Notes under the pieces: model-generated
The model's database searches: none
Seen by the model: only the letters and a program-made list of their open reading frames with translations
What the model was told of the DNA's origin: nothing
Assembly (NCBI GenBank): GCA_029959555.1
Contig: JASCPI010000001.1
Location: 62,001-126,000 of the forward strand
Length of the DNA: 64,000 bases
Source: Lysobacteraceae bacterium PS02065
Lineage (GTDB): Bacteria; Pseudomonadota; Gammaproteobacteria; Xanthomonadales; Rhodanobacteraceae
Direction of reading: 5' to 3'
Position numbers and translations under genes: made by a program
In this document: positions 9,600-21,513 of the stretch, piece after piece
Layout of the letters: each line of letters begins with the position of its first letter
How positions within the stretch are numbered: the first letter of the stretch is position 1

Positions 9600-11792
9600 T
9601 CAGGGCCCGTCGAATCCGTCCGCGAACAGTTTCCCGGAGAAGCGGGCGAGTCCGTCACGATGTTCGCCGCCGATCAAGGAAAACTGGCCACCCACCCACA
9701 GGCCGCCTGCCGAGTCGGTATCGAGCGCCCAGATCCGATCATCGGAGGTGATCCGCCAGCCCGCGTCGACGACGCCGCCGGAGTCGGCCGCCATGCGTGC
9801 CAGAACGAACTGCGACAGGCCTACGGGACTTCCCGTGGGTACGCCGAGCACGTGAAGTGCACCGCTGGTGTCGAATGCGAGCGCATCGACGCTGCGGAAA
9901 AACGGCTGCTCGGGCCATGCTGCGTCGATGGGAGCTCCAGGCGCGTCGGAGATCCGCACGACGCCCGACGCCGAAGGACCGTCCCCTGTGCCGACATGCA
10001 AACGGCCGGTCGGATCGACCGCGAGGGCATGGATGAAGGTCGAGAATCCGGGGTGCCAGTCCACATGCGCCTCTCCCGCCCCCGACGCGTGCAGCTTGGC
10101 GATCCGTGAACGCGGCTGGCCACCGATCGACACGGGATTCTCTTCGTCACGAGGCTCGAAGTAACCCGCTGCGTACACCGATTCACCATGTGCGGCGAGA
10201 TGCGTCACGAGGTCGTTTGGCGCCGGATCCCATTCGAGATCGAGCGTTCCGGACGCCCCCGACACCTTCGCGAGAAAGCGTCTCGGGATGCCCTGCACGG
10301 CATACAACTGGCCTCCCACGAACACGCCCCCCTCTTGCCCCACGGCCAACGCGTAGGGTGTGCCACTGATGTCGGCGCGCCATGAAGCATCCACAACGCC
10401 ATCCCCATCGAGCCTGGCGATCCTCCATCGCTCGACGTCACCGACACGGACGAAATAGCCAGCGGCGTAGATTCCCCCGCCGGGGGCGTGCGCCAACAGG
10501 TTGACGGTGTCGTTGAACGAGGGCCGCCATTGCGGATCGAGACGCCCGCCAGCATCGAGGCGTGCCGCGTGGTGACGCGGTTCGCCGGCGACCTTGTGGA
10601 AGAACCCACCGATGTACGTGCTTCCGTCCGGCGCAGCCAGGAGTGCGTTGACGGAGCCTGGCGACGTGACATCGGGACTGCCGTCGAGGAGCATTCCGCC
10701 TGCCAGCCGTGCCAGACCGAGCCGCGTGTGACCGGCGAGCGTGAAGAAGTCACCTCCCGCGAGGACGGTGCCCGTATCGTCGGGCAGGAGAGCGAACACC
10801 TCCCCCGGCAACGCCGTCGAACCCGAAGGACTGCTGCCAATCGAGCCGTCGAGTGTGGCGAGAAACCCCCTGCCGGCAGCATGGACCGTTCCGTCGCCGG
10901 CCACGGCGATCGCGTTCGGTGTACCCGGAACCGAGGGGACCCACTCGGGGTCCACCTCGCCACCCGTTGCCGACATCCTCAGAAGGCGTGAGCGCGAAAG
11001 TCCGTCCACCGAGGTGAACCCGCCGCCCGCATAGAGTCGTCCGTCCGCACCGAGCGCGAGCGATTGGACCGGATCATTCATCGACGGTCCCCAATCGGCA
11101 TCGACCGTACCTTGCGTGGTGATGCGCGCGATGCGACGCATGCCCTGGGCCGGTTCACCGACACTCGCGGCGACGAAAGCCGTTCCGTCGGAACCGACCA
11201 CGACCGCGCTCGCTCCCGAGACCTCGGGAGCCCAGGAAAGGTCCAGTGCACCCGCCCCCTCGGCGTCGAGCCTCGCAACGTTGTATCGGGTGAAGAGATC
11301 GATCGCCGAGAAGCTGCCCACGACGATCAAGCCGCCCCGACCGTCGACCGCGACACCGCGCACCTTCTGTCCCGATACCGACGGTGCCCAATCCGGATCG
11401 ACGGCACCCGACGGCCGGATCTTGGCCAATCTGGAGCGCTGGACTCCATCGATGCTCGTGACATCGCCCGCCACGAAGACGTTGCCCGACGCATCGACGG
11501 CGATGGAGCGCACGGCGCCATGGACGGACGGTGCCCACGCCGGATCCACCGAGCCGTCCGGCGCGAGGCGCGCGAGGTTGGAGCGCGGCACGCCGGCCAC
11601 GCCGGTGAACAGGCCGCCGATGATCGTACCGCCGGACGGATCCTTCGCGATCGCGTACACCGAGCCGCGCGCGACGATCGATACGTCCGGTGTCGCCGAA
11701 GGAACGACCTGCTGGGCCTTGGCGGGCGCGGCCACACTGGCGAGCGCGCACGCGACGAAGATCGAGGCCAGGCCCCGCATGCCGTTCATCAT
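9600..11792 (-). CDS. Secreted delta-60 repeat (beta-propeller) protein with C-terminal LFADGFDGP tag
   Basis: A 730-residue protein. The open frame runs on upstream, but the ATG at 11790-11792 has a GGGGA site 7-8 nt away and begins a clear signal peptide (MRGLASIFVACALASVAAPAKAQ). The mature part is about a dozen repeats of roughly 50 residues, with pairs such as GGLFTGVAGVPRSNLARL and PDGSVDPAWAPS, characteristic of delta-60 repeats. It is a paralogue of the partial gene at 1-659. The C-terminus KLFADGFDGP carries the shared tag. No enzyme motif is visible; probably a binding or scaffolding propeller exported together with the downstream M64 peptidase. Confidence 0.85.
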   Translation of the reverse strand: MMNGMRGLASIFVACALASVAAPAKAQQVVPSATPDVSIVARGSVYAIAKDPSGGTIIGGLFTGVAGVPRSNLARLAPDGSVDPAWAPSVHGAVRSIAVDASGNVFVAGDVTSIDGVQRSRLAKIRPSGAVDPDWAPSVSGQKVRGVAVDGRGGLIVVGSFSAIDLFTRYNVARLDAEGAGALDLSWAPEVSGASAVVVGSDGTAFVAASVGEPAQGMRRIARITTQGTVDADWGPSMNDPVQSLALGADGRLYAGGGFTSVDGLSRSRLLRMSATGGEVDPEWVPSVPGTPNAIAVAGDGTVHAAGRGFLATLDGSIGSSPSGSTALPGEVFALLPDDTGTVLAGGDFFTLAGHTRLGLARLAGGMLLDGSPDVTSPGSVNALLAAPDGSTYIGGFFHKVAGEPRHHAARLDAGGRLDPQWRPSFNDTVNLLAHAPGGGIYAAGYFVRVGDVERWRIARLDGDGVVDASWRADISGTPYALAVGQEGGVFVGGQLYAVQGIPRRFLAKVSGASGTLDLEWDPAPNDLVTHLAAHGESVYAAGYFEPRDEENPVSIGGQPRSRIAKLHASGAGEAHVDWHPGFSTFIHALAVDPTGRLHVGTGDGPSASGVVRISDAPGAPIDAAWPEQPFFRSVDALAFDTSGALHVLGVPTGSPVGLSQFVLARMAADSGGVVDAGWRITSDDRIWALDTDSAGGLWVGGQFSLIGGEHRDGLARFSGKLFADGFDGP

Positions 11793-11927
11793 TCCGTTGT
11801 CCCCTGTTGCATCCGTGCGGTCGATCGCCGGAAGGGTGCGATCGTAACGTACCCGGCCGTGCGTCTCACACCGCGCGACTGGAATCCGCGACGTTGCGCC
11901 CCCAGATCCGTCGCCCGGCCGCCGCGT

Positions 11928-11933
11928 TATAGT
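11928..11933 (+). promoter_or_regulatory. Possible -10 element for uvrA
   Basis: TATAGT (5 of 6 to consensus) lies 43 nt before the chosen uvrA ATG. No good -35 sits 16-18 bp upstream and no LexA box was seen, so this is a weak call. Confidence 0.3.
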
Positions 11934-11976
11934 GACGAGTTCGGCCCTCCTCCTGCATCGGTACCGACTCCTGCCC

Positions 11977-14822
<2,846 letters not shown>

Positions 14823-14826
<4 letters not shown>

Positions 14827-15227
14827 GCGACACCCCGATGAAGGCGCTCGCGCGCGTGCCGATCCGCATCCGCTGGCGCGACCTCGATGCCTACGACCAC
14901 GTCAACAACGCGACCTACCTGACCTACCTCGAGGAGGCCCGCCTGCACTGGCTGACCTCGCTCGAGGGCACGTGGCTCGGCGACGCGATGAAACCCGTCG
15001 TCGCCGCGACCACGCTCAACTTCCGCCGCCAGCTGCAGTGGCCCGGCGAGGTCGTCGTCGAACTCGCCGTCGAGCGCCTCGGCAACCGGTCGCTGACGAT
15101 CGCGCACCGCTTCGTCGATGCCGACGGCACGCTGTACGGCGACGGCAACGTCGTGATGGTCTGGATCGACCCCGCCGACGGCCGTTCGGTCGCCTTGCCC
15201 GACGCGGTACGCGGCGCCTGCGCCTGA
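14823..15227 (+). CDS. Acyl-CoA thioesterase, 4-hydroxybenzoyl-CoA thioesterase/YbgC-FadM family
   Basis: A 134-residue single hotdog domain. The family signature is [20 protein letters not shown], with the catalytic aspartate in DAYDHVNN followed by the YLTYLEEAR helix. Members hydrolyse acyl-CoA thioesters in the cytosol, with either aromatic or long-chain substrates. The ATG at 14823 overlaps the uvrA stop (ATGA), giving a tight operon with no obvious functional link. The substrate cannot be decided from sequence. Confidence 0.9.
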
Positions 15228-15343
15228 TCCGGACCGCACGCGCCTGAACGGCGCCTGCGGCCTGCCTGTGCACGACCGCGCTGCGATGCGACAATCGAGG
15301 CCGTTTCGGCGCCCTCCACGGTCGCCTCCCACGGCGGACAGGC

Positions 15344-15871
15344 ATGCAGGACACACCCGAGAACCGCGCTGCAGCAGCGACACCGATCGATGCGGGCATC
15401 GAGCCCGGCACCCTCCAGCTCGGCATCAACGGCAAACCGTATTTCCACAGCGGCGACGCGACGATGCCGCTGCTCTGGTTCCTGCGCGACGTGCTGCGCC
15501 TGACCGGCACCAAGTACGCCTGCGGTGTCGGCACCTGCGGCGCCTGCACCGTGCTCGTCGACGGCAAGGCCGCGCGCGCGTGCATGGTGCCGATGCTCGA
15601 AGCCGCCGGCCGCGAGATCACGACGATCGAAGGCCTCGAGCGCGACGGCCTGCATCCCGTGCAGCAGGCCTGGATCGAGAACGACGTCGTGCAGTGCGGC
15701 TACTGCCAGTCCGGCCAGATCATGGCCGCGGTGGACCTGCTGCGCCGCAAGCCTCGCCCGAGCGAGGACGACATCGCGCAGATCGGCAACCTGTGCCGCT
15801 GCGGCACCTATCCGCGCGTGCGCAGCGCGATCCAGCGCGCCGCCGAACTGACGCGGGCCAAGCGCACGTGA
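15344..15871 (+). CDS. (2Fe-2S) subunit of a molybdenum hydroxylase, isoquinoline 1-oxidoreductase alpha type
   Basis: A 175-residue electron-transfer subunit of the xanthine-oxidase superfamily. A plant-type [2Fe-2S] ligand set lies in [15 protein letters not shown] plus the later Cys of ARACMVP. The second cluster is bound by CGYCQSGQ and CRCGTY. It accepts electrons from the Mo subunit encoded immediately downstream; the stop overlaps that gene's GTG start. The N-terminus is about 25 residues longer than many homologues ([18 protein letters not shown]), so a later start is possible. The physiological substrate is unknown; quinoline, aldehyde or another N-heterocycle are typical of the family. 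Confidence 0.9.
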   Translation: MQDTPENRAAAATPIDAGIEPGTLQLGINGKPYFHSGDATMPLLWFLRDVLRLTGTKYACGVGTCGACTVLVDGKAARACMVPMLEAAGREITTIEGLERDGLHPVQQAWIENDVVQCGYCQSGQIMAAVDLLRRKPRPSEDDIAQIGNLCRCGTYPRVRSAIQRAAELTRAKRT

Positions 15872-18120
15872 GCGGCGCCTTCGATGCCTCGCGCCGACGC
15901 TTCCTGCGCATCGCCCTGACCGCCTCCGGCGCGCTGGTCGTCGGCTTCCGCCTCGAAGAGGCCTTCGCGCAATCGTCGTCGGTGCCGCCCGACCTGCTCG
16001 GCGACGAACTCACCGAACTCACCGCGTTCGTCATGATCGAACGCGGCAACCGCATCGTGATCGGCGCACCCGCCTGCGAGACCGGCCAGGGCGCGATCAC
16101 CGCCTATCCGATGCTGGTCGCCGAGGAGCTCGGCGTGGCCTGGCCGCAGGTGCGCGTGACCCAGCTGCCGTATGGCTACCGCGAAACCGACGGCAACGCC
16201 TCGAACCGTTTCGGCAACCAGTCCGGCGCGATCGCCAACCCGATCGGCGAAGCGTGGACAGCGCTGCGCACGGCCGGCGCGACCGCACGCGCGATGCTCG
16301 TCGCGGCCGCGGCGCGCGAGTGGAACCTGCCGGTCGAGCAGCTGCGCACGGCCGAAGGTCACGTGATCGCACCCGACGATCGCCGCATCAGCTACGGCGC
16401 GCTCGCGCGCGGTGCCGCTGCGCAACCGCCGCCCGCCCAGGCGCCGGCGCTCAAGGATCCGGCGACGTTCACGCTGCTCGGCACGCCCGTGCGCACGACC
16501 GACGTGCGCAACGTCGTCACGGGTCGCACGCGCTACGCAAGCGACGATTTCCTGTCCGGCGGCCTGATCGCGGTCGTGCTGCGCTGCCCGCACCTCGGCG
16601 GCCGCCTCGAGAGCGTCGACGATGCCGCCGCACGCAAGGTCCCCGGCGTGCGCGAGATCGTCGTGCTCGAGCCGGCCGCGGCGAATGCGAGCGGCGACGG
16701 CCCCTCTGCCGCGGGCATCGCCGTCGTCGCCGAGTCGACCTGGGCAGCACTGAAGGGCCGCGCGGCACTCGTGCCCGTGTGGACGCCAGGCCCTTTTCCC
16801 GAAGAATCCAACGCCACGCTCGCCGCGACCGCGCACGCGCTGCTCGACGCGGCCACCGACGGTGTCGTCGTTCGCCAGGAAGGTGACATGGCCGGCTCGC
16901 GCAAGCGCGCACGCCTCGCCTTGTCGGCGCGCTACGAGCTGCCGTTCCTCGCCCACGCGACGATGGAACCGCCCAGCGCGGCGATCGAGCTGCGCCAGGA
17001 CGGCGCGCTGCTGATCGCCGGCATCGAGGACCCCGATGCGGCGTCGGCGCTGATCGCCGAACTCACCGGGCTGCCGCGTGCGGGCATCGAGATCCGCCTG
17101 CCACGCTCGGGCGGCAGTTTCGGTCGCCGCCTGCGCAACGACTTCGTCGCCGAAGCCGTGCAGGTCGCCAAGGCGGTCGGCAAGCCGGTCAAGCTCGTGT
17201 GGACGCGCGAGGACGATCTCGCCAACGACCGCTACCGCCCGTTCGGCCTGCATGCGATGACGGCGACGCTCGACCGCGCCAACCGCATCGCCGGCTGGTC
17301 GCATCATTGCGCCGCGACGCCGGCCAGCGGCCGCGAACCCGGCGCACCGGCGTGGCGCGGCTGCGTGTCGGCCGAGGCGTTCCCCGCAGGCTTCGTCGAG
17401 CATCTCGACACGCAGTTCCACGCGCTCGAATCGGGGTTGCCGCGACACGACATGCGCAAGCTGCGGCATGGTTTCGACACGTTCGCCACGCAGTGCTTCC
17501 TCGACGAGATCGCCTTCGAGACACGCCGCGACCCCGTGCGCCTGCGCCTGGACATGCTCGGCGAGCCGCGCGAGGTGCCGGCCGGCGAAGGCGGCATCAT
17601 GTTCGATACCGGCCGCATGGCGGCCGTGCTGTCGGCCTGTGCCGAGCGCATCCAGTGGTCGACGAAGCGCACCGACGGCCACGGCCTCGGCATCGCCTGC
17701 CACGCAACGGGCGGCGGCTACGTCGCCCATGCGTTCGAGATCGGCATGGACGGCGAGCGCGTGCGCATCCATCGCGCCGTCTGCGTCGTCGACGTCGGTC
17801 GCGTGATCAACCCGCTCGGCCTCGAGAACCGCGTCGCGTCGGCCGTCGTCGACGGACTCTCGACCGCGCTCAACCTCGCCGTCACGGTCAAGGCCGGCCA
17901 GGTGCAGCAGAAGAACTTCCCGGACTATCGCCTGCTGACGGCCGCCGGCGCGCCGCCGAAGGTCGAGGTGCATGCGCTGCCGTCGACGCTCGATCCCGTC
18001 GGCGTCGGCGAACTCGCCACGTCGAGCGTCGCTGCGGCGCTCGCCAACGCGATCTTCGCGACCACGACCGTGCGCGTGCGCAAGCTGCCGCTGATGCCGG
18101 AGCTGCTGCGCATGCTGTGA
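15868..18120 (+). CDS. Molybdopterin-binding subunit, isoquinoline 1-oxidoreductase beta-like, Tat-exported
   Basis: About 750 residues. The GTG at 15868 overlaps the upstream stop (GTGA). The N-terminus [20 protein letters not shown] is a twin-arginine signal, so the folded Mo enzyme probably goes to the periplasm with its Fe-S partner. Family motifs include [14 protein letters not shown] (cofactor binding) and, near the C-terminus, [21 protein letters not shown], whose Glu in GVGE is the catalytic base of the family. No XdhC-type maturation factor or cytochrome partner is present nearby. Hydroxylates a carbon next to nitrogen, or an aldehyde; the substrate is not assigned. Confidence 0.9.
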   Translation: MSGAFDASRRRFLRIALTASGALVVGFRLEEAFAQSSSVPPDLLGDELTELTAFVMIERGNRIVIGAPACETGQGAITAYPMLVAEELGVAWPQVRVTQLPYGYRETDGNASNRFGNQSGAIANPIGEAWTALRTAGATARAMLVAAAAREWNLPVEQLRTAEGHVIAPDDRRISYGALARGAAAQPPPAQAPALKDPATFTLLGTPVRTTDVRNVVTGRTRYASDDFLSGGLIAVVLRCPHLGGRLESVDDAAARKVPGVREIVVLEPAAANASGDGPSAAGIAVVAESTWAALKGRAALVPVWTPGPFPEESNATLAATAHALLDAATDGVVVRQEGDMAGSRKRARLALSARYELPFLAHATMEPPSAAIELRQDGALLIAGIEDPDAASALIAELTGLPRAGIEIRLPRSGGSFGRRLRNDFVAEAVQVAKAVGKPVKLVWTREDDLANDRYRPFGLHAMTATLDRANRIAGWSHHCAATPASGREPGAPAWRGCVSAEAFPAGFVEHLDTQFHALESGLPRHDMRKLRHGFDTFATQCFLDEIAFETRRDPVRLRLDMLGEPREVPAGEGGIMFDTGRMAAVLSACAERIQWSTKRTDGHGLGIACHATGGGYVAHAFEIGMDGERVRIHRAVCVVDVGRVINPLGLENRVASAVVDGLSTALNLAVTVKAGQVQQKNFPDYRLLTAAGAPPKVEVHALPSTLDPVGVGELATSSVAAALANAIFATTTVRVRKLPLMPELLRML

Positions 18121-18167
18121 GGCCGCGCATCCTGCATGGCGTGGCCGCGTTGTAGTGTGCACGATGC

Positions 18168-18487
18168 GTAGGGCGGAACCCGCACAGCGGATTCCGCCGT
18201 CAGTCCGCGGCGACCGACCTACGTTGCGTCGACCGCGATGCAGGCCGATGCGAAGCATGGGTGACGTAGGGCGGAACCCGCGCAGCGGATTCCGCCGTCA
18301 GTCCGCGGCGACCGACCTACGTTGCGTCGACCGCGATGCAGGCCGATGCGAAGCATGGGTGACGTAGGGCGGAACCCGCGCAGCGGATTCCGCCATCACG
18401 CCGTGACGGGCCACCCGCGTTGCGTCGATCTCGATGCTGCCCAGCACGTCGACGAGCAATCCCGAGCCGATGCGAAGCATGGGCGAC
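18168..18487. repeat. 98-bp tandem repeat (two near-identical units plus one diverged)
   Basis: Units begin GTAGGGCGGAACCCGC at 18168, 18266 and 18364. The first two are 98 bp each and differ at about one position. The third keeps the first 31 bp and the end (GCCGATGCGAAGCATGGGYGAC) but has a diverged, longer middle. Each unit opens with an imperfect palindrome, GGCGGAA...TTCCGCC, able to form a hairpin. A degraded copy lies at 38121-38156. The array fills most of the gap between the Mo-hydroxylase gene and the acyltransferase gene. Confidence 0.9.
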
Positions 18488-18519
18488 GTGCGGAAGTCCG
18501 GCGTTCGCCACGAGCCCGC

Positions 18520-18592
18520 ACCGTCATCCGGCCCTTCGCGCCACCTCGTATCGCGTACGGGGCAGGTTCTTCCCCCGGAGGGAGAAGGGAAA
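18520..18592. repeat. Degenerate copy of an interspersed intergenic element
   Basis: ACCGTCATCCGGCCCTTCG and a following CCGGAGGGAGAAGG match, with changes, the second half of the element at 24790-24911. It looks like a decayed copy of the same dispersed repeat family, next to the 98-bp tandem array. Confidence 0.6.
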
Positions 18593-18606
18593 CGCCAAGT
18601 GACGCC

Positions 18607-20070
18607 TCAGGCGTAACGCTGCAGCGTCGCGGCCGCGCCGGCCGGTTCGATGTCGTCGTCCCAGTCTTCCATGAGCACGAGCATCACGAGCTTCTCGAAC
18701 TCGGCCGCGAAGCGCTGCGCGACCGCATCGGGATCGCGCACGCGCTTGGCGTCGCCGATCAGGCCGAAGTGCACGTTGCCGTTGTAGCTCAGGATCGACA
18801 GGCCGACGCCGATCGAGCCCGACTGCGGCACCCAGAACATGAGTTCGCGCACCTCGGCACCGGCGAGGTACAGCGGCTGCTGCGGGCCCGGCACGTTGGT
18901 CGCGACCGCGGTGGCCTTGCGGCTGAAGAGTTCGAGCGCGGGACCCTGCAGCGCCTGCGGCCCCATGCCGAGCAGCGCGAGCAGGCCGAGCGTGACGAAG
19001 GCCTGCCGCGAGCGCTTGAGCTCCTGCATGCTCGCGGTGATGCGCTGCAGGCGCCGCAGCGGATTGCCTTCGCCGACCGGCAGGTCGAGGAAGACGAGGC
19101 CGAAGTGGTTGCCGAGCTTCTTGGCGTGCTCGAGCGGACGCAGGTTGACCGGCACGGTCGCGCGGATCGTCAGGCCGTCGACATCCTGCCCCTGATCGAG
19201 CAGGTAACCGCGCAGCGCGCCGGTCGCGCAGGCGAGCAAGACATCGTTGACCGTGCAGCCGAGCACCTTGCCGAGCGTCTTGACGTCCTCGAGCGGCAGC
19301 GGATCGGCCCAAGCGACGCGCTTGACCACGCCGAGCGGCCCCTTGAGCAGCGTCGGCGGATCGTCGGGCAGGCTCAGCGCGATCGCGAGTTCGCGCGTGA
19401 TCTCGCCGCCCTCGCGCGCGACATCGGCCGCGACCGCAGGGTCGGCGAGCATCGCGGCCGCCTTCTCCCATACGCGGTTGCCGATCTTCATGGCCTTGCC
19501 GAGGCCGGCCTGCGCGGGCTCGAGCATGCGCTGCCAGACGTTGCCGCCGTCACGCTGGAGCCAGGTGCGCGCGAGTTCGGCGTGCTTCTCGGGATCGGGC
19601 GCGGTGTCGGTCAGCGACAGCATGACCTGCACGAGCGCGAGACCGTCCGCATAGCAGTGGTGGATGCGCGCGACGAGCACGCTGCCACCGCGGTAGTTCT
19701 CGATGAGATGGAACTGCCACAGCGGCTTGGAATGATCGAGCGGCGTCGAGGCGAGTTCGCCGACGAAGGCCTCGAGCTCGGGCTTGTCGGCCGCGCCCGG
19801 CAGCGCCGCGAGGCGCACGTGCCAGTCGAGGTCGAAGTCGGCGTCGAGTTCCCAGTACGCCGACGACGGCGTGTTGACCGCCTTGTGGCGGAAACGGCGG
19901 TAGGCGAGGAAGCGTTCGCCGAGCAAGGCGCGCACGGCAGGCAGGTCGAGATGACCGGCGAACATGAACACGCCGGTGATCATCATGAGGTTGGTCGGAC
20001 GCTCCATGCGCAGCCAGGCCGTGTCCACCTTGGACATCGCCTCGCGCGTACGACCCTTCGTTTCGAACAT
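18607..20070 (-). CDS. Wax ester synthase/diacylglycerol acyltransferase (WS/DGAT) family protein
   Basis: A 487-residue protein. The acyltransferase motif HHxxxDG is present as RIHHCYADGLALV in the N-terminal WES-type domain, with a C-terminal DUF1298-type domain (VATNVPGPQQPLYLAGA). Family members esterify acyl-CoA to fatty alcohol or diacylglycerol, making storage wax or triacylglycerol at the inner membrane. The ATG at 20070 follows a strong GGGAGGA site. It is a single gene flanked by repeats and a divergently placed region, with no second lipid-storage gene nearby, so whether it makes storage lipid or a minor ester is open. Confidence 0.9.
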   Translation of the reverse strand: MFETKGRTREAMSKVDTAWLRMERPTNLMMITGVFMFAGHLDLPAVRALLGERFLAYRRFRHKAVNTPSSAYWELDADFDLDWHVRLAALPGAADKPELEAFVGELASTPLDHSKPLWQFHLIENYRGGSVLVARIHHCYADGLALVQVMLSLTDTAPDPEKHAELARTWLQRDGGNVWQRMLEPAQAGLGKAMKIGNRVWEKAAAMLADPAVAADVAREGGEITRELAIALSLPDDPPTLLKGPLGVVKRVAWADPLPLEDVKTLGKVLGCTVNDVLLACATGALRGYLLDQGQDVDGLTIRATVPVNLRPLEHAKKLGNHFGLVFLDLPVGEGNPLRRLQRITASMQELKRSRQAFVTLGLLALLGMGPQALQGPALELFSRKATAVATNVPGPQQPLYLAGAEVRELMFWVPQSGSIGVGLSILSYNGNVHFGLIGDAKRVRDPDAVAQRFAAEFEKLVMLVLMEDWDDDIEPAGAAATLQRYA

Positions 20071-20182
20071 GCGTTCCTCCCGTGACCGCGTCCGGCGCTG
20101 CATCGCAACACGCCGCGCGCCGTGGCGGACGACGGGCTAGCATCCGGGTCCGCCGTGCAAAACGCAACGCCGGACGCTGCGC

Positions 20183-21382
20183 TCAGTCCTCGAGCCGCGG
20201 CAACAGGCGCAGCACGACGAGCGCCGCGAGCGTCGCCACGGCCGTCGCGGCGGCGAGCGGTGCGGGCCCCGTGGCGATCCACGGCGCGACGAGCAAGGTG
20301 CCGCCGCCTGCCACCGCGAGCACGAACACGATCACGAGCGCGGCGCCGCGCGCATCATCTCCACGCGCGGCCACGATCGCGCGATGGAAGCCCGGTGGCC
20401 CGCGCAGGCCGAGTCCGAGGCCCACGATCGCGAACAGCGCCGCGAGCACGCGCGGACCCGGCTCGGCGAGCATCGACGCGATCGTCATCGCGCCCGCACC
20501 GGCCGCCGCGATCGCGGTGCCGGTCGCGATCATGCGCTCGGTGCCGAAACGCCGTGCCAGACGGCCGGCGAGGTTCGCCGCGACGACGAACACGGCGATG
20601 CAGGTCACCTGCAGCACGATGAAGTCGTCGAGCGTGCCGCGCATGTGCCCGGTCATGACGGCCGGCGCACCTAACACGAACACGAGCAGGCCGCCGAGCA
20701 CGAGCGCCTGGCTCGTCGCGTAGCGCAGGTAGGTGCGGTCGCGCAGCAGTGCGGCATAGCTTCCGCCGCCGTCGGCACGCGCCGGCACCGGCAGTCGCGC
20801 ACGCAGCGCGGCCACGATCCCCGCGAGCAGCAGCGCGAGCACGCCGATCACGACGAACGACGACGTCCATCCTCCGCGTGCGAGCAGCCAAGCGCCGAGC
20901 ACCGGTGCGAGCGCGGGTACGAGCGCCTCGATGCTGCCGAGCCGTCCCAGCGCACCGACGGCGGCATCACCGTCGTAGAGCCGGCGCAGGAAGCCCGGCG
21001 CGAGCACCGCCGCAGCCGATCCCGCTACGCCCTGCACGACGCGCAAGGCCACGAGCGCCTCGAGCGACGTGCACGCGAGCGCCAGCAGCGAACTCGCGCC
21101 ATAGGCCGCGAGCGACCACGCGAGCACGTCGCGCGCGTCGAAACGCGCGGCGAGCCGGCCGAACAGCAGCAGGCCGACCGCCGAGCCGAGCACGAACGCC
21201 GCGAGCACCTGCTGCGCCTGCGCCGTGTCGCCGCCGAGCACGGACGGCAGCGACGGCACCGCAGGCAGCACGAGATCGGTACCGGCAAGTCCGACGATCG
21301 TCGCCGCCGTCACGAGCACGAAGCCGCCCGTGGCCGCGACGGTCGCCGCCGCGCCGTGCGCGTCGCTGCTTCCTCGATCCAT
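20183..21382 (-). CDS. MFS transporter, Bcr/CflA-like drug:H+ antiporter
   Basis: A 399-residue protein with about 12 predicted membrane helices. The N-terminal TDLVLPAVPSLPSVLGG and LLLFGRLAARFDARDVL fit the first helices and the A-motif loop of DHA1 drug exporters of the Bcr/CflA type; VVQGVAGSAAAVLAPG corresponds to motif C-like helix 5. Function: proton-driven efflux of an unknown small molecule across the inner membrane. The ATG at 21382 lies downstream of GGGGAAGG. It is followed, in the same direction, by the acyltransferase gene 112 bp away. Confidence 0.85.
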   Translation of the reverse strand: MDRGSSDAHGAAATVAATGGFVLVTAATIVGLAGTDLVLPAVPSLPSVLGGDTAQAQQVLAAFVLGSAVGLLLFGRLAARFDARDVLAWSLAAYGASSLLALACTSLEALVALRVVQGVAGSAAAVLAPGFLRRLYDGDAAVGALGRLGSIEALVPALAPVLGAWLLARGGWTSSFVVIGVLALLLAGIVAALRARLPVPARADGGGSYAALLRDRTYLRYATSQALVLGGLLVFVLGAPAVMTGHMRGTLDDFIVLQVTCIAVFVVAANLAGRLARRFGTERMIATGTAIAAAGAGAMTIASMLAEPGPRVLAALFAIVGLGLGLRGPPGFHRAIVAARGDDARGAALVIVFVLAVAGGGTLLVAPWIATGPAPLAAATAVATLAALVVLRLLPRLED

Positions 21383-21513
21383 CGTTATCGCCTTCCCCGC
21401 TGGATGCACGCACGCGCACGCCGATGCGCCGCCGTCGCGTGATCGGACGTTAACGCGGAACCGATGCCGTGCGCAGTTCCGACCGAAGCGCCGGCATGCC
21501 CCGCCGCCGCACG

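Noticed and set aside
18168..18487. Tandem repeats considered as a CRISPR array
   Set aside because: Whole 98-bp units repeat, without short conserved repeats and variable spacers, and no cas genes are present.
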